From DAMCZI01 sp032095175 (GTDB lineage: Bacteria; Bacillota; Clostridia; Clostridiales; Caloramatoraceae): a DNA stretch of 64,000 nt. The translations under genes were made by a program, and so were the position numbers. The notes below the pieces were generated by a model, which saw only the letters and a program-made list of their open reading frames with translations, was not told where the DNA came from and ran no database searches. The stretch is from positions 1 through 64,000 of the forward strand of contig DAMCZI010000028.1 in the NCBI GenBank assembly GCA_032095175.1, in the 5' to 3' direction. Below are positions 52,574-61,445 of the stretch, in pieces; the first letter of the stretch is position 1, and each line of letters starts with the position of its first letter.

Positions 52574-53788
52574 TTATCCTTTACAATTATAATCATTTTG
52601 AACCTTTTTCTTGTTTACTGATAGTATGAAGCAGTTAATTACCACTAATATACTGCTAACTATCCCCATAATTTTAAATGCTAAACTCAATGAAAATCTA
52701 TCACCTATCATCCCTACAACAGGAAACATGGTAATCATAAAGAAGCTGAAAACCATACTTGCAAAGGAAAGGATGGTTGCACGGTTTTCACTGGGTATCC
52801 TTTTATTTATATAATCATTTACAGAAACAAATATAATACTTTCTGTGATAGTAAGAAGTATAAAAAATACATAGTTATATTTGCTTAATGCTACTCCCCA
52901 CATACAAGCAGAAGTTATAAATGGAGTTACTAGGAGTATTCCCTTTTCCTTTATTTTTTTCTCTATTTTGTATACCTGTGTTGCTGTAACAGCAGCAGCT
53001 AAGGATGATATAGCAAAGAGAGTCCCTATAGCTGCCTCACTATATCCAAATCCCTTCAGGTAATTTTGAAGGTAAAAAAATATACATGCACTAAGGGAAG
53101 AAATAGTCTGTGAAAATATAATTAAAAATCCTAATTTAGGATTATTTCTTACAACCTTGATGCTTTCTTTAAGCTGCTTTATAAATACATTCCCTTCATT
53201 AGCATGTTCCTTATTTTTTCCTATACTTGGTTCCTTAAAGGTAAAGGATTGCAGTGATGTTAATACTGCTATAATTATAGTTATTGTAAAAGCATTATAA
53301 TAACTTTTTACAGCAAGATATCCACCAATAAAGAAGGATATTGTACTTGCTGTCTGATAAAAAATCTCCTTTTTCCCTGATATCTTCATATAGCTGTCTT
53401 CCTCACCAATCTCCTTTAGTGAGTCATAAACCAGGGCATCCCCTGCTCCTGATTCCAGATTATATGATAATGCAGTACAAACGAAGGATACTGCAAACAA
53501 AAGAAAATTATTTGACATAAGAAGCAGTACTCTGCTAATCAAATACAGTATTCTTCCTAATATCCTGCTTACCTTCCTTCCAAATATATCTGCAACAGCA
53601 CCTGTTGGCACCTCCATTGAAAAGGAGGTTATATGAAATATAGTCTCCAAAAGCCCAATTTGAGTAAGGCTCATCCCCTTTTCCGCAAGGTAAATCATCC
53701 ATATTCCACGGGTAAAATCTACATTCTGAAGCAGTGTAAATAAATAATCCTTATAAACATTTCTTTTTAAACTAATGCTTTGTTTCAT
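52574..53788 (-). CDS. MFS transporter
   Basis: A 404-aa major facilitator: MKQSISLKRNVYKDYLF first, then EVPTGAVADIFGRKVSRILGR (motif A-like GAVADxFGRK), about twelve hydrophobic stretches and a cytoplasmic loop KEPSIGKNKEHANEGNVF. The ATG at 53788 is behind GAGGAG; the longer reading frame covers non-coding leader. It is preceded by an unrelated 40-aa gene with its own terminator. It is likely an exporter of a small compound. Confidence 0.84.
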   Translation of the reverse strand: MKQSISLKRNVYKDYLFTLLQNVDFTRGIWMIYLAEKGMSLTQIGLLETIFHITSFSMEVPTGAVADIFGRKVSRILGRILYLISRVLLLMSNNFLLFAVSFVCTALSYNLESGAGDALVYDSLKEIGEEDSYMKISGKKEIFYQTASTISFFIGGYLAVKSYYNAFTITIIIAVLTSLQSFTFKEPSIGKNKEHANEGNVFIKQLKESIKVVRNNPKLGFLIIFSQTISSLSACIFFYLQNYLKGFGYSEAAIGTLFAISSLAAAVTATQVYKIEKKIKEKGILLVTPFITSACMWGVALSKYNYVFFILLTITESIIFVSVNDYINKRIPSENRATILSFASMVFSFFMITMFPVVGMIGDRFSLSLAFKIMGIVSSILVVINCFILSVNKKKVQNDYNCKG

Positions 53789-53871
53789 TTTTAAATCTCC
53801 TCTCGCTGTTGATGTATAAATCTGCGCCCTCCCAACCATGTGAATCTAAAATCGAAATTTAAAAATGGATA

Positions 53872-53906
53872 TAAAAATACCCCTAAGTAGAATCCTTACC
53901 TAGAGG
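53872..53906 (-). terminator. intrinsic terminator of the 40-aa gene
   Basis: Stem of nine pairs with two wobbles (53880-53888 with 53898-53906) around a 9-nt loop, followed by TATTTTTAT on the minus strand. Confidence 0.75.
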
Positions 53907-53942
53907 CATATAAAATCTAAGTTCTTTAGGTGTAAATTTCTA

Positions 53943-54065
53943 CTATATCAGGTTTACATAATATTCGATTTTGGATACACTTTCCCCGTCAGTTCCAAAA
54001 TCAAATGTTATAGCATGTGCATATGCCAGATATTCAGTCATACTGAACCTGATATTAGCTTCCAT
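53943..54065 (-). CDS. small protein of 40 aa with its own promoter, RBS and terminator
   Basis: ATG at 54065 follows GGAGGTG at ideal spacing; the frame ends at TAG 53943-53945. The peptide begins MEANIRFSMTEYLAYAHAIT and ends KIEYYVNLI. It is acidic, has no membrane helix, and ends in a terminator (53872-53906). A likely promoter is TTGAAT/TAATAT upstream at about 54085-54115. An ORF on the opposite strand over the same bases is a shadow. No family was recognised; a peptide precursor or regulator is possible. Confidence 0.68.
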   Translation of the reverse strand: MEANIRFSMTEYLAYAHAITFDFGTDGESVSKIEYYVNLI

Positions 54066-54148
54066 TAATTACACCTCCAATATAATATATTTTTATATTA
54101 CCCTATATAAATTAAAAATTCAATCATACTTTTTATTAATTATAAATA

Positions 54149-54172
54149 AGCGGAAGCAAAACTGCTTCCGCT
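54149..54172 (-). terminator. terminator after the M28 peptidase gene
   Basis: A perfect 10-bp stem (54149-54158 with 54163-54172, GC-rich arm AGCGGAAGCA) lies 48 bp beyond the stop, then TTATTTAT on the minus strand. Confidence 0.75.
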
Positions 54173-54219
54173 AAAGTAAATTTTCTGTACAAAATGCTGC
54201 TTACAACATTTATTACACT

Positions 54220-56163
54220 TTAAAATCCAAAACATCTTACTATATTTTCAATACTTGTTTTATTGATAAAATCTACAATTTCTTCTTTTGTTATTTTATT
54301 TTTTCCTGTAGTATCTCCTATTTGTACAATTATTTGATATGCTTTATCTTTAAGTTCAATTTGTCTATAAAATCCAATTATTTTATCCATACTCTTATCT
54401 TTTAAAATGTAATACTTATTTCCTTCTATATTTATTTCCTCAGTATCATAAATATAGAAAACATAAAACTTTTCAACCGGAGCAGAATTTTTATATATTG
54501 AAATTCCTATGTTGGCAGTTTCACCTTCATATAAAGCATAAATCATAGAAATGTTGTCTTTCTTTATATCTCTTTTATATATCTTTCCGATTTCTTCAGT
54601 AATTTTAGCATCTTTTTCATATACAAACAGAACACTTTCATCATCAAGTGCACTGAGCTTTGTGAATTTTACATCATTGATGTGAGGTACTATCATATCC
54701 GGGTAATATTTTTTAACATCCTCCAGCTTTTTCAATCCTCCATAAACTCCTGTAATTCTGCATGTATATCCATCAACTTCTATCATCTTATACTCATCAT
54801 ATTCCAACTTTTCCTTTGATTGAATCTCACTAAGCTTTACATATGTGTTCATTCTATCTTGCTCTGCACCAGTACCATCGACATTGCTTATCTTAAATGT
54901 CTTTTCATCATTTGCTAAAACAAAGTCATAAACTGTTTGGCTTATCTTTTCTAATATATTAAATTCTATCAAATCGATATTATCACCTGAAGTATGAACA
55001 CCACTCGTCCCACTAAATAGTTGAGCTTGTCCAAGTGATATGGCAGGTATACCTCTTTGGGAAAATACTTGATTATCACTTATCCCATAATCCTTTACTT
55101 CATATTCAATAGCATTCTTTTTTACACATTTCTCAAATTCAACAACAAGATCTTTATTTGTATTCTGATCCCCTCCAATTGCTAACTTTCCTCCATCATT
55201 TTTGCCTACACAATCTATATTAATATTATAAATATTTTCATATTTTTCCTTTATGCCCGATACAAAAGCTTCGCTTCCAACAAGATATAATTCTTCAGCA
55301 TTAAAGGCACATATTATTATATCAGTTTTAAATTTATTTTCCTTGGAGTATTTACTTAGCAGTTCAGCTACATTTAGAAGTACTGAAGTACCAGAAGCAT
55401 TATCATGTGCCCCTCTAAATATTGTTTTTCCTGCCCAACCAACATGATCAAAATGTGCAGATAATATAACTGCATTTTTACTGTTACTTCCTTTTATTCT
55501 CCCTATTACATTTTTAGCTATTGCATTTTCTGTTTTACACTTTAGCTTAATCCTTGCATTTTTTATATCACTAGCCTTAAGATAGTTGTATGTACTTTCA
55601 TTAATCTGAAGCATAGGGTATCTATCGGTTATTGCACTTGCATTTCCCCTAAAAACCTTTCTCTTAGAAATAACACATTTAGGGATTATATTCTTTTGAT
55701 AAATTGAAGTTAACTCCTCAAGAATCAATATTTTTTCCTTTACATCTTTATCATCCACATTAAACCCAAGTGGCAGTGTCATATCAAAATCCTTATTCCA
55801 TATCTGAACTATATAATCTTCACCATATTTCAGTGTTTTACTTGTACCATCCTTAAAATTAACTGTAAAAATGCTTTCCTGCTTATCCGGATTGATTACC
55901 TCAACTGGAAATTCTTGAAAATAATTGTTGTTTTCATATGGTTCAATTCCTATTTCCTTAAATCTTTCCTCAATATAAGCAGCTGCTTTATCATTCCCCT
56001 CTGTTCCAGCAAGCCTTCCTCTAAACTCATCCGAGGTAAATGTCTCCATATCATCATATATCTTATTTTTATATGACTTTTCACTGCCAAAAGCAGTACC
56101 AGAAACACTAGAAAATAAGAAAGTAAATACCAACATCAAGGCGTATATCTTTTTTCTTAACAT
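54220..56163 (-). CDS. secreted M28-family metallopeptidase
   Basis: A 647-aa exported aminopeptidase-type protein. The first 26 residues form a signal peptide (MLRKKIYALMLVFTFLFSSV). Zinc ligands are in SAHFDHVGW near residue 240, GAHDNASGTSVLLNVA near residue 259 and FNAEELYLVGSEAF near residue 292; GVHTSGDNIDL near residue 385 closes the site. The last 250 residues add strand-rich modules without a named family. The ATG at 56163 is behind GGGTGG; an earlier in-frame ATG adds six residues. A nearby palindrome (56310-56344) may control it. It likely trims peptides outside the cell. Confidence 0.87.
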   Translation of the reverse strand: MLRKKIYALMLVFTFLFSSVSGTAFGSEKSYKNKIYDDMETFTSDEFRGRLAGTEGNDKAAAYIEERFKEIGIEPYENNNYFQEFPVEVINPDKQESIFTVNFKDGTSKTLKYGEDYIVQIWNKDFDMTLPLGFNVDDKDVKEKILILEELTSIYQKNIIPKCVISKRKVFRGNASAITDRYPMLQINESTYNYLKASDIKNARIKLKCKTENAIAKNVIGRIKGSNSKNAVILSAHFDHVGWAGKTIFRGAHDNASGTSVLLNVAELLSKYSKENKFKTDIIICAFNAEELYLVGSEAFVSGIKEKYENIYNINIDCVGKNDGGKLAIGGDQNTNKDLVVEFEKCVKKNAIEYEVKDYGISDNQVFSQRGIPAISLGQAQLFSGTSGVHTSGDNIDLIEFNILEKISQTVYDFVLANDEKTFKISNVDGTGAEQDRMNTYVKLSEIQSKEKLEYDEYKMIEVDGYTCRITGVYGGLKKLEDVKKYYPDMIVPHINDVKFTKLSALDDESVLFVYEKDAKITEEIGKIYKRDIKKDNISMIYALYEGETANIGISIYKNSAPVEKFYVFYIYDTEEINIEGNKYYILKDKSMDKIIGFYRQIELKDKAYQIIVQIGDTTGKNKITKEEIVDFINKTSIENIVRCFGF

Positions 56164-56309
56164 TAAAAACCACCCACCCATTACTATAATAGTTTTAGTT
56201 TTAGCAATGCTTATAAGCCGATTCTCAACGATACATATAAATTACATTATATTAGATAAGACATTCACCCCCATCCCATTTATTTTGAAACTTAATCCAT
56301 ACCTGTACA

Positions 56310-56344
56310 AAACAATATTATTATAGTTTTTTACAATATTGTTT
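56310..56344 (-). promoter_or_regulatory. palindromic operator candidate upstream of the peptidase gene
   Basis: Perfect 10-bp arms AAACAATATT (56310-56319) and AATATTGTTT (56335-56344) flank 15 bp that include TATAAT on the minus strand. Repressor binding here could block the promoter. The -35 is not obvious. Confidence 0.5.
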
Positions 56345-56432
56345 CATGTTTCCTGCTACTTAGCCTATTTTAACACACATTTATGGAATATGCTAACATA
56401 TGTTACATTATTGCACCAAATAATATAATAAA

Positions 56433-56487
56433 ATGGCAGCTATGAGTTATGAACCTAGTAAATAAGTACATAACTCATATCTGCCAT
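56433..56487 (-). terminator. terminator of the flavodoxin gene
   Basis: An 18-bp stem with one mismatch (56433-56450 with 56470-56487) lies about 65 bp after the stop, then TTTTATTATATTATTT on the minus strand. The rest of 56164-56550 is A+T rich. Confidence 0.8.
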
Positions 56488-56550
56488 CTCTTTCATATAA
56501 TATAATTATTGATTTCCCCTTGGGTGTATAGGTTTATCTAATCCAAATAT

Positions 56551-57030
56551 TTAAGCATTATTTATTGTCTGTGCAAATTTATTGATTGTTTCTTCTGATA
56601 CAGTTGAGGTATCCTTGGTTATTTTAGCTAATTTCTTAACTATAAATCGCTCTATAAGACTCAGTTTTTCAAACACAAATTCCCCTCCAAAGGATTCTTT
56701 GATAACTGCATTTGTTAAGAGTTCCTGTGGGAAAGAGCTGTTTATCTGCTGCTTTGCTGCATCTCCATCCCTCATGGCGCATATAAAAAACCCATTTTTT
56801 TTGTTTCTTAGTATGCCAATGTTTTCAACACAAAATGCTCCAATTTCATTTTGAATTCTTCCTGCATAAATAGAACCTCCGATAATAACCTTATCAAATG
56901 AGTTTATATCTGGTTCCTTATCCACTTTTATATTTACAATTATTACTTCACCATTTATCTTATCTCTTAAAAGTTTAGCACATTTTTCTGCACATCCATG
57001 CTTAGATGCATATATTATAAGTGTTTTCAT
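56551..57030 (-). CDS. flavodoxin-domain protein (HemG-like)
   Basis: A 159-aa flavodoxin-fold protein. The FMN loop TLIIYASKHGCAEKCAKLL is at residues 3-21, FDKVIIGGSIYAGRIQNEI near residue 51 and FFICAMRDGD near residue 87. Flavodoxin-domain proteins of this size include HemG-type protoporphyrinogen oxidases and electron carriers. The ATG at 57030 is preceded by GGGGGAG. It lies 16 bp after the YbjQ-like gene on the same strand, suggesting co-transcription. Partner is unknown; the nearby hydrogenase is only a possible electron source. Confidence 0.85.
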   Translation of the reverse strand: MKTLIIYASKHGCAEKCAKLLRDKINGEVIIVNIKVDKEPDINSFDKVIIGGSIYAGRIQNEIGAFCVENIGILRNKKNGFFICAMRDGDAAKQQINSSFPQELLTNAVIKESFGGEFVFEKLSLIERFIVKKLAKITKDTSTVSEETINKFAQTINNA

Positions 57031-57046
57031 TAATAGCTCCCCCATT

Positions 57047-57439
57047 CTATTTAAATTTAACTGCTGTTCCATACATTTGGAGATAAAAATATCTAAAACC
57101 GTTTGTTTCTAAATCAATATCCTGTTTCATTCCAACAATTGCATCAGCTCCAAGCATTGCTGCTCTCAACTTTAATTCCTCAACAGCAACAAAAAAAGCT
57201 TTTTCATAATCACTCTGCTCAAGACTCCATTCACCATATAAAGTTTCCCAAGCTGTCTTTTCCTTTGAAATATCACCCTCTTTTTCATTATCCATCTGTT
57301 CACTATATTTATAAAACAAGTCACTTAATTCATTTGAAAGAAATCCTTTATTTGATACTTGAAAAAACACTGGGCCAATTATCTCATAGTCACACTTTAA
57401 ATCAGCTGTTGTAACCACTATATTTGAGGAATTTTGCAT
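57047..57439 (-). CDS. YbjQ/UPF0145-like (putative heavy-metal-binding) protein
   Basis: A 130-aa protein whose ends match the YbjQ-like domain: VVTTADLKCDYEIIGPVFFQ at the start, AVEELKLRAAMLGADAIVGMKQDIDL in the middle and RYFYLQMYGTAVKF at the end. A 50-residue insert (SNKGFLSNELSDLFYKY onwards) separates the strands. The family forms pentameric dodecin-like assemblies in some bacteria; metal binding is suggested but unproven. The ATG at 57439 has GGGAGGTGG upstream; the longer frame has none. Confidence 0.75.
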   Translation of the reverse strand: MQNSSNIVVTTADLKCDYEIIGPVFFQVSNKGFLSNELSDLFYKYSEQMDNEKEGDISKEKTAWETLYGEWSLEQSDYEKAFFVAVEELKLRAAMLGADAIVGMKQDIDLETNGFRYFYLQMYGTAVKFK

Positions 57440-57554
57440 TAAAAGACCACCTCCCTTTAACGAAACATATCTTGCCACATATTACCATCATTAACTATAT
57501 TATAATCATTAAAGCTTTATCTCTCAACCAGCTAATACTGAAAATTATTATAAA

Positions 57555-57601
57555 TATAAAAAAGCCCTGAGAAGTTCACAAAAGTAACTCCACAGGGCTT
57601 A
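57555..57601 (-). terminator. terminator of the hydrogenase operon
   Basis: An AAGCCCTG-based stem with a few mismatches (57560-57575 with 57586-57601) directly follows the 83-aa gene and is followed by TTTTTT on the minus strand. Confidence 0.85.
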
Positions 57602-57619
57602 TCTTATGTACCATTATAT

Positions 57620-57871
57620 TTAATCCTTAAGTCTTGACATTACTTCCTTGTCAAAAAAACTCTTTGCAGTAGCACTTGAAACACTGTATACCTTGTCCCC
57701 ATCTATTCTTACAGAAACATTCTCTGAGCAATGCCCCATGCAAAAGCTTGCTTTTAGTTCAACCTTGTCAGAAATCCTATATTCCTCAATCAGCTGCTGA
57801 AAGATATTTAGAATATTATAGGAACCCTTAAGATGACAAGCGCTGCCTACACAAACACTTAAATTTAACAC
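57620..57871 (-). CDS. thioredoxin-like [2Fe-2S] ferredoxin, last gene of the hydrogenase operon
   Basis: An 83-aa protein with four Cys in the spacing of the thioredoxin-like [2Fe-2S] fold: CVGSACH near residue 7 and SFCMGHC near residue 43. GTG start behind GGAGT, six bp after hydA. T. maritima HydA carries a similar [2Fe-2S] domain fused at its C-terminus; here it looks split into a separate subunit. It probably passes electrons between HydA and HydB/C. A general ferredoxin role is possible. Confidence 0.8.
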   Translation of the reverse strand: MLNLSVCVGSACHLKGSYNILNIFQQLIEEYRISDKVELKASFCMGHCSENVSVRIDGDKVYSVSSATAKSFFDKEVMSRLKD

Positions 57872-57876
57872 AAAAA

Positions 57877-59565
57877 TTACTCCCTTCCTTTATACTTTAC
57901 ATGCAGCAGCTCATGAACCTTTCCCTTTAGAAGTCCTGAATACAAGGACATCATAAGTGGGTTCTCCTCAGCACGCTTTATACTGCTCATTCTATCTGCC
58001 TCATATAGCCCTGCACCACGTTTAGCTTTTCCCTCAGCCTTTGCAAATGGTTGTCCTGCACCACACACACAGCCTCCTGGGCATGCCATGACCTCTATAA
58101 AATCATAGTGTGCCTCTCCTGACTGCATCTTTTTTATAAGATTATCCGCATTCCTAAGACCGCTTACTACAGCTATTCTTATTTCTCTACCAAGGGCATT
58201 AACACTTAATTCCTTAACCCCTTCCATTCCTCTGACTCCAGTAAAAGCAATAGCACGCAGCGTTGGGGCTGATTTATCATCTATAACCCTTCGTATAACT
58301 GCCTCTGTAACACCGCCTGTTACACCAAATATAACTCCTGCTCCACTGCTTACACCAAAAGGCATATCCACTGCCTCAGGCTCCACCTCTGAAAATACAA
58401 TTCCTGATTCCTTTATCATCTGTATAAGCTCCTGGGTAGTTATTACATAATCCACGTTAGGAACTCCATTTTCCTTAAACTCATCTCTCTGTGCTTCGAA
58501 CTTCTTTGCTGTACATGGCATTATTGCAACAGATACAATTCTTCTTTTGGACTGCTTATAGTACTCCTTTAATATTCCTGAGAACATCTGCATAGGTGAA
58601 CGGCAAGTAGAAACATTATCAATTAGTTCTGGATGTTTCTTTTCCACATAATTTATCCACGCAGGACAGCATGAAGTAAACAGAGGTAACTTTTCATTCT
58701 TTTGAAGCCTTCCCAGAAATTCTCCTGTTTCTTCTAATACTGTAAGATCAGCTCCAACTGATGTATCAAATATCTCATCAAATCCCATTTTTCTAAGGGC
58801 TCCTACTATTTTGCCCATTACATTTTCGCCATCTTTTATTCCCATTTCCTGGCTGATTCCAACCCTTACTGCAGGAGCTATCTGAACTAAAACCTTTGTA
58901 TTCTTATCACTAAGCTCCTTCCAAAGCTTTGAGGTATCATTTTTTATAACAATTGCTCCTGTAGGACAAACAGCTGCACACTGGCCACAGCCAACACAGT
59001 TAGTATTTGCTATAGGCTCATCAAAGGCAGTCGTTACTCTCATCTTTGAACCCCTGTTTACAAAATCAATTGCTCCAACATTCTGAACCTCATCACACAT
59101 TCTTACACAGTCTCCGCATAGTATACACTTGCTTTTATCCCTTACTATACTTACAGAAGATTTATCTAGCTCTCTATTTTCAGAGGTGTTATTAAACCTT
59201 ACTTCCTTTATTCCAAAACGCTGTGCTAAATCCTGCAATTTGCAGTGGCCATTTTTATCACAGGTAGTACAGTCTCTACAGTGATCTGAAAGCAGTAGCT
59301 CAAGAATCATTTTTCTGTACTTTCTAAGTCTTGGAGTGTTTGTAAACACCTCCATCCCAGCCCTTGGAGGAGTAGAGCACGCAGCCTCCATGTCACCTTT
59401 CTTGTTTTCCACCATACACATTCTGCAAGCACCATAAACAGAAAGTTCTGAATAATAACAAAATGTTGGCAGCTCTATACCTATCTTTCTAACCAATTCA
59501 AGAATGTTTTTTTCTCCTTCTATTTTAACAGGCATGTTATCTATCATCATAAACTGTCCATTCAT
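57877..59565 (-). CDS. hydA: [FeFe] hydrogenase catalytic subunit HydA
   Basis: A 562-aa [FeFe] hydrogenase. N-terminal plant-type [2Fe-2S] domain (CYYSELSVYGACRMC near residue 37, then CSTPP), a His/Cys [4Fe-4S] motif HCRDCTTCDKNGHC near residue 94, then two [4Fe-4S] clusters (CILCGDCVRMC near residue 141, CVGCGQCAAVCPTG). The H-cluster motifs are TSCCPAWINYVEKKHP near residue 300, MPCTAKKFEA near residue 350 and CPGGCVCGAGQP near residue 495. All four H-cluster Cys are present. With HydB and HydC it forms the bifurcating (NAD plus ferredoxin) type of soluble hydrogenase. AGGAGG precedes the ATG. Confidence 0.95.
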   Translation of the reverse strand: MNGQFMMIDNMPVKIEGEKNILELVRKIGIELPTFCYYSELSVYGACRMCMVENKKGDMEAACSTPPRAGMEVFTNTPRLRKYRKMILELLLSDHCRDCTTCDKNGHCKLQDLAQRFGIKEVRFNNTSENRELDKSSVSIVRDKSKCILCGDCVRMCDEVQNVGAIDFVNRGSKMRVTTAFDEPIANTNCVGCGQCAAVCPTGAIVIKNDTSKLWKELSDKNTKVLVQIAPAVRVGISQEMGIKDGENVMGKIVGALRKMGFDEIFDTSVGADLTVLEETGEFLGRLQKNEKLPLFTSCCPAWINYVEKKHPELIDNVSTCRSPMQMFSGILKEYYKQSKRRIVSVAIMPCTAKKFEAQRDEFKENGVPNVDYVITTQELIQMIKESGIVFSEVEPEAVDMPFGVSSGAGVIFGVTGGVTEAVIRRVIDDKSAPTLRAIAFTGVRGMEGVKELSVNALGREIRIAVVSGLRNADNLIKKMQSGEAHYDFIEVMACPGGCVCGAGQPFAKAEGKAKRGAGLYEADRMSSIKRAEENPLMMSLYSGLLKGKVHELLHVKYKGRE

Positions 59566-59569
59566 TGTG

Positions 59570-61444
59570 TTAATCCTCCTTTATGGCTTTAAAAGCACAT
59601 GATTCTTTACAAGCACCACATTTAATGCATTTATCTTTATCAATTTTAAAGGTTTCCTTAATCTTCCCTGAAATCGCTCCAACAGGGCAAATTCTTGAAC
59701 ACTTTGAACATCCCTTGCAGATTTCACTATCAATATATATGGTTTTAAGCTTAACACAGGTTTTTGTAGGACATTTTTTATCAACTATATGAGCCTCATA
59801 TTCACTTCTAAAATTCTTTATGGTACTAACAACTGGAGATGCTGCTGTCTTTCCAAGCCCGCATAGTGCTGTTGAGGATATTGTATCTGCAAGCTCTAAT
59901 AGCATATCTATATCCGCAAGCTTACCCTTACCTGCAACTATATTTTCAAGTATTTCAAGCATTCTCTTAGTGCCCTCTCGACAAGGAACACATTTACCAC
60001 AGGACTCATTCTGTGTAAAGCTCATAAAAAATCTTGCAACTTCAACCATACAGGTATCTTCATCCATAACTACAAGACCACCTGAACCTATCATAGCTCC
60101 TACTCTTTTTAGAGAATCAAAATCTAAAGGCAGATCAAGCTGCTCCTTTGTGAGGCATCCACCAGATGGACCTCCTATTTGCACAGCCTTAAACTCCTTT
60201 CCGCCTTTCATTCCTCCACCTATATCAAATATTATTTCCCTTAGAGTTGTACCCATTGGCACCTCAATTAGCCCTGTATTTTCTATATTTCCAGTTAGAG
60301 CAAAAGCTTTTGTCCCAGGACTTTTTTCGGTTCCATACATTTTATACCATTCCACTCCCTTTGATATTATCAAAGGCACATTAGCAAAGGTTTCAACATT
60401 ATTAAGCACTGTTGGCTTACCAAAAAGCCCTTGTTCAACAGTTCTTGGAGGCTTTACCCTTGGCATTCCTCTATTACCTTCAATGGAAGCTGTGAGAGCA
60501 CTTCCTTCTCCACAAACAAAGGCACCTGCTCCTTTGTTAATATTAATATCAAAACTAAAGTTAGTTCCAAGAATGTTATCCCCTAAAATTCCAAATTCTC
60601 TCGCCTGTTCTATCGCATTCTTTAATCTGCTTACAGCAAGGGGATACTCTGCACGCACATATATATATCCATGCTGAGCTCCGGTAGCGATAGCAGCTAT
60701 CATCATACCCTCAAGTACCCTATGAGGATCTCCCTCCATTATACTTCTATCCATAAAGGCTCCTGGGTCACCCTCATCACCGTTACACACAATATACTTT
60801 ATTGGTTCCTTCTGGCGCTTAACCTGAGACCATTTACGTCCAGTAGGAAAACCACCACCGCCACGACCTCTAAGGCTTGATTCTTCTATCTTATTTAATA
60901 TGTCCTCTGAACTCATATCGAATAATGCCTTTTCAAAGGCACTATAACCACCAACTGCAAAGTATTCCTCTATTGAAGTTGAATCTATGTGTCCACAATG
61001 CTCAAGGGCAAGTCTTGTTTGCTTTTTATAAAAAGGAATCTCTTCCTGCTTTTTATGTATTTTATTATCACTTTTATATGCAAGTCTTTCAACATATTCC
61101 CCTTTAAGTATGGTCTTATCAACGATTTCTTCACAGTCCTCAGGTTTTACTTTTATATATAAATATCCCCATGGCTCTATCCTAACAAGAGGACCCATTT
61201 CACAAAAGCCATGACATCCACTCTTTTTTAATCCAACTGTATTATCATGAGGCTCTTTCTCAAGGCTTACAGCACAGTCTATTCCTTTTTTCTTCATCAA
61301 ATCACTAAAGCTCTGATATATTTTTAACGCTCCTCCTGCCATGCATCCAGTTCCTGAGCATATAAGAATCTTTCTGTCCTGCTTTTCAAGATTATTCTTA
61401 TATTTTCTTACAGAGCTAACAAATTCATTTCTATCATGCAGCAT
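59570..61444 (-). CDS. hydB: hydrogenase diaphorase subunit HydB (NuoF-like)
   Basis: A 624-aa subunit with an N-terminal thioredoxin-like [2Fe-2S] domain (CSGTGCMAGG, CHGFCEMGP), a NuoF core with NADH and FMN sites (LRGRGGGGFPTGRKWS near residue 195, INKGAGAFVCGEGSALTAS near residue 305), the N3-type [4Fe-4S] motif ESCGKCVPCREGTKRM near residue 475 with CGLGKTA, and a C-terminal two-[4Fe-4S] ferredoxin domain (CKGCSKCSRICPVGAI, CIKCGACKESCAFKAI). It links NAD(H) to HydA in the electron-bifurcating complex. It is two bp from hydC and five from hydA. Confidence 0.95.
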   Translation of the reverse strand: MLHDRNEFVSSVRKYKNNLEKQDRKILICSGTGCMAGGALKIYQSFSDLMKKKGIDCAVSLEKEPHDNTVGLKKSGCHGFCEMGPLVRIEPWGYLYIKVKPEDCEEIVDKTILKGEYVERLAYKSDNKIHKKQEEIPFYKKQTRLALEHCGHIDSTSIEEYFAVGGYSAFEKALFDMSSEDILNKIEESSLRGRGGGGFPTGRKWSQVKRQKEPIKYIVCNGDEGDPGAFMDRSIMEGDPHRVLEGMMIAAIATGAQHGYIYVRAEYPLAVSRLKNAIEQAREFGILGDNILGTNFSFDININKGAGAFVCGEGSALTASIEGNRGMPRVKPPRTVEQGLFGKPTVLNNVETFANVPLIISKGVEWYKMYGTEKSPGTKAFALTGNIENTGLIEVPMGTTLREIIFDIGGGMKGGKEFKAVQIGGPSGGCLTKEQLDLPLDFDSLKRVGAMIGSGGLVVMDEDTCMVEVARFFMSFTQNESCGKCVPCREGTKRMLEILENIVAGKGKLADIDMLLELADTISSTALCGLGKTAASPVVSTIKNFRSEYEAHIVDKKCPTKTCVKLKTIYIDSEICKGCSKCSRICPVGAISGKIKETFKIDKDKCIKCGACKESCAFKAIKED

Positions 61445-61445
61445 A

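Noticed and set aside
53971..54174. A 67-codon plus-strand ORF in the intergenic region
   Set aside because: It is the opposite strand of the 40-aa gene and its promoter region, without a ribosome binding site.
59820..60677. A 285-codon plus-strand ORF across hydB
   Set aside because: It is antisense to a clear NuoF-like gene, has no ribosome binding site and its residues are low-complexity reverse readings of conserved motifs.
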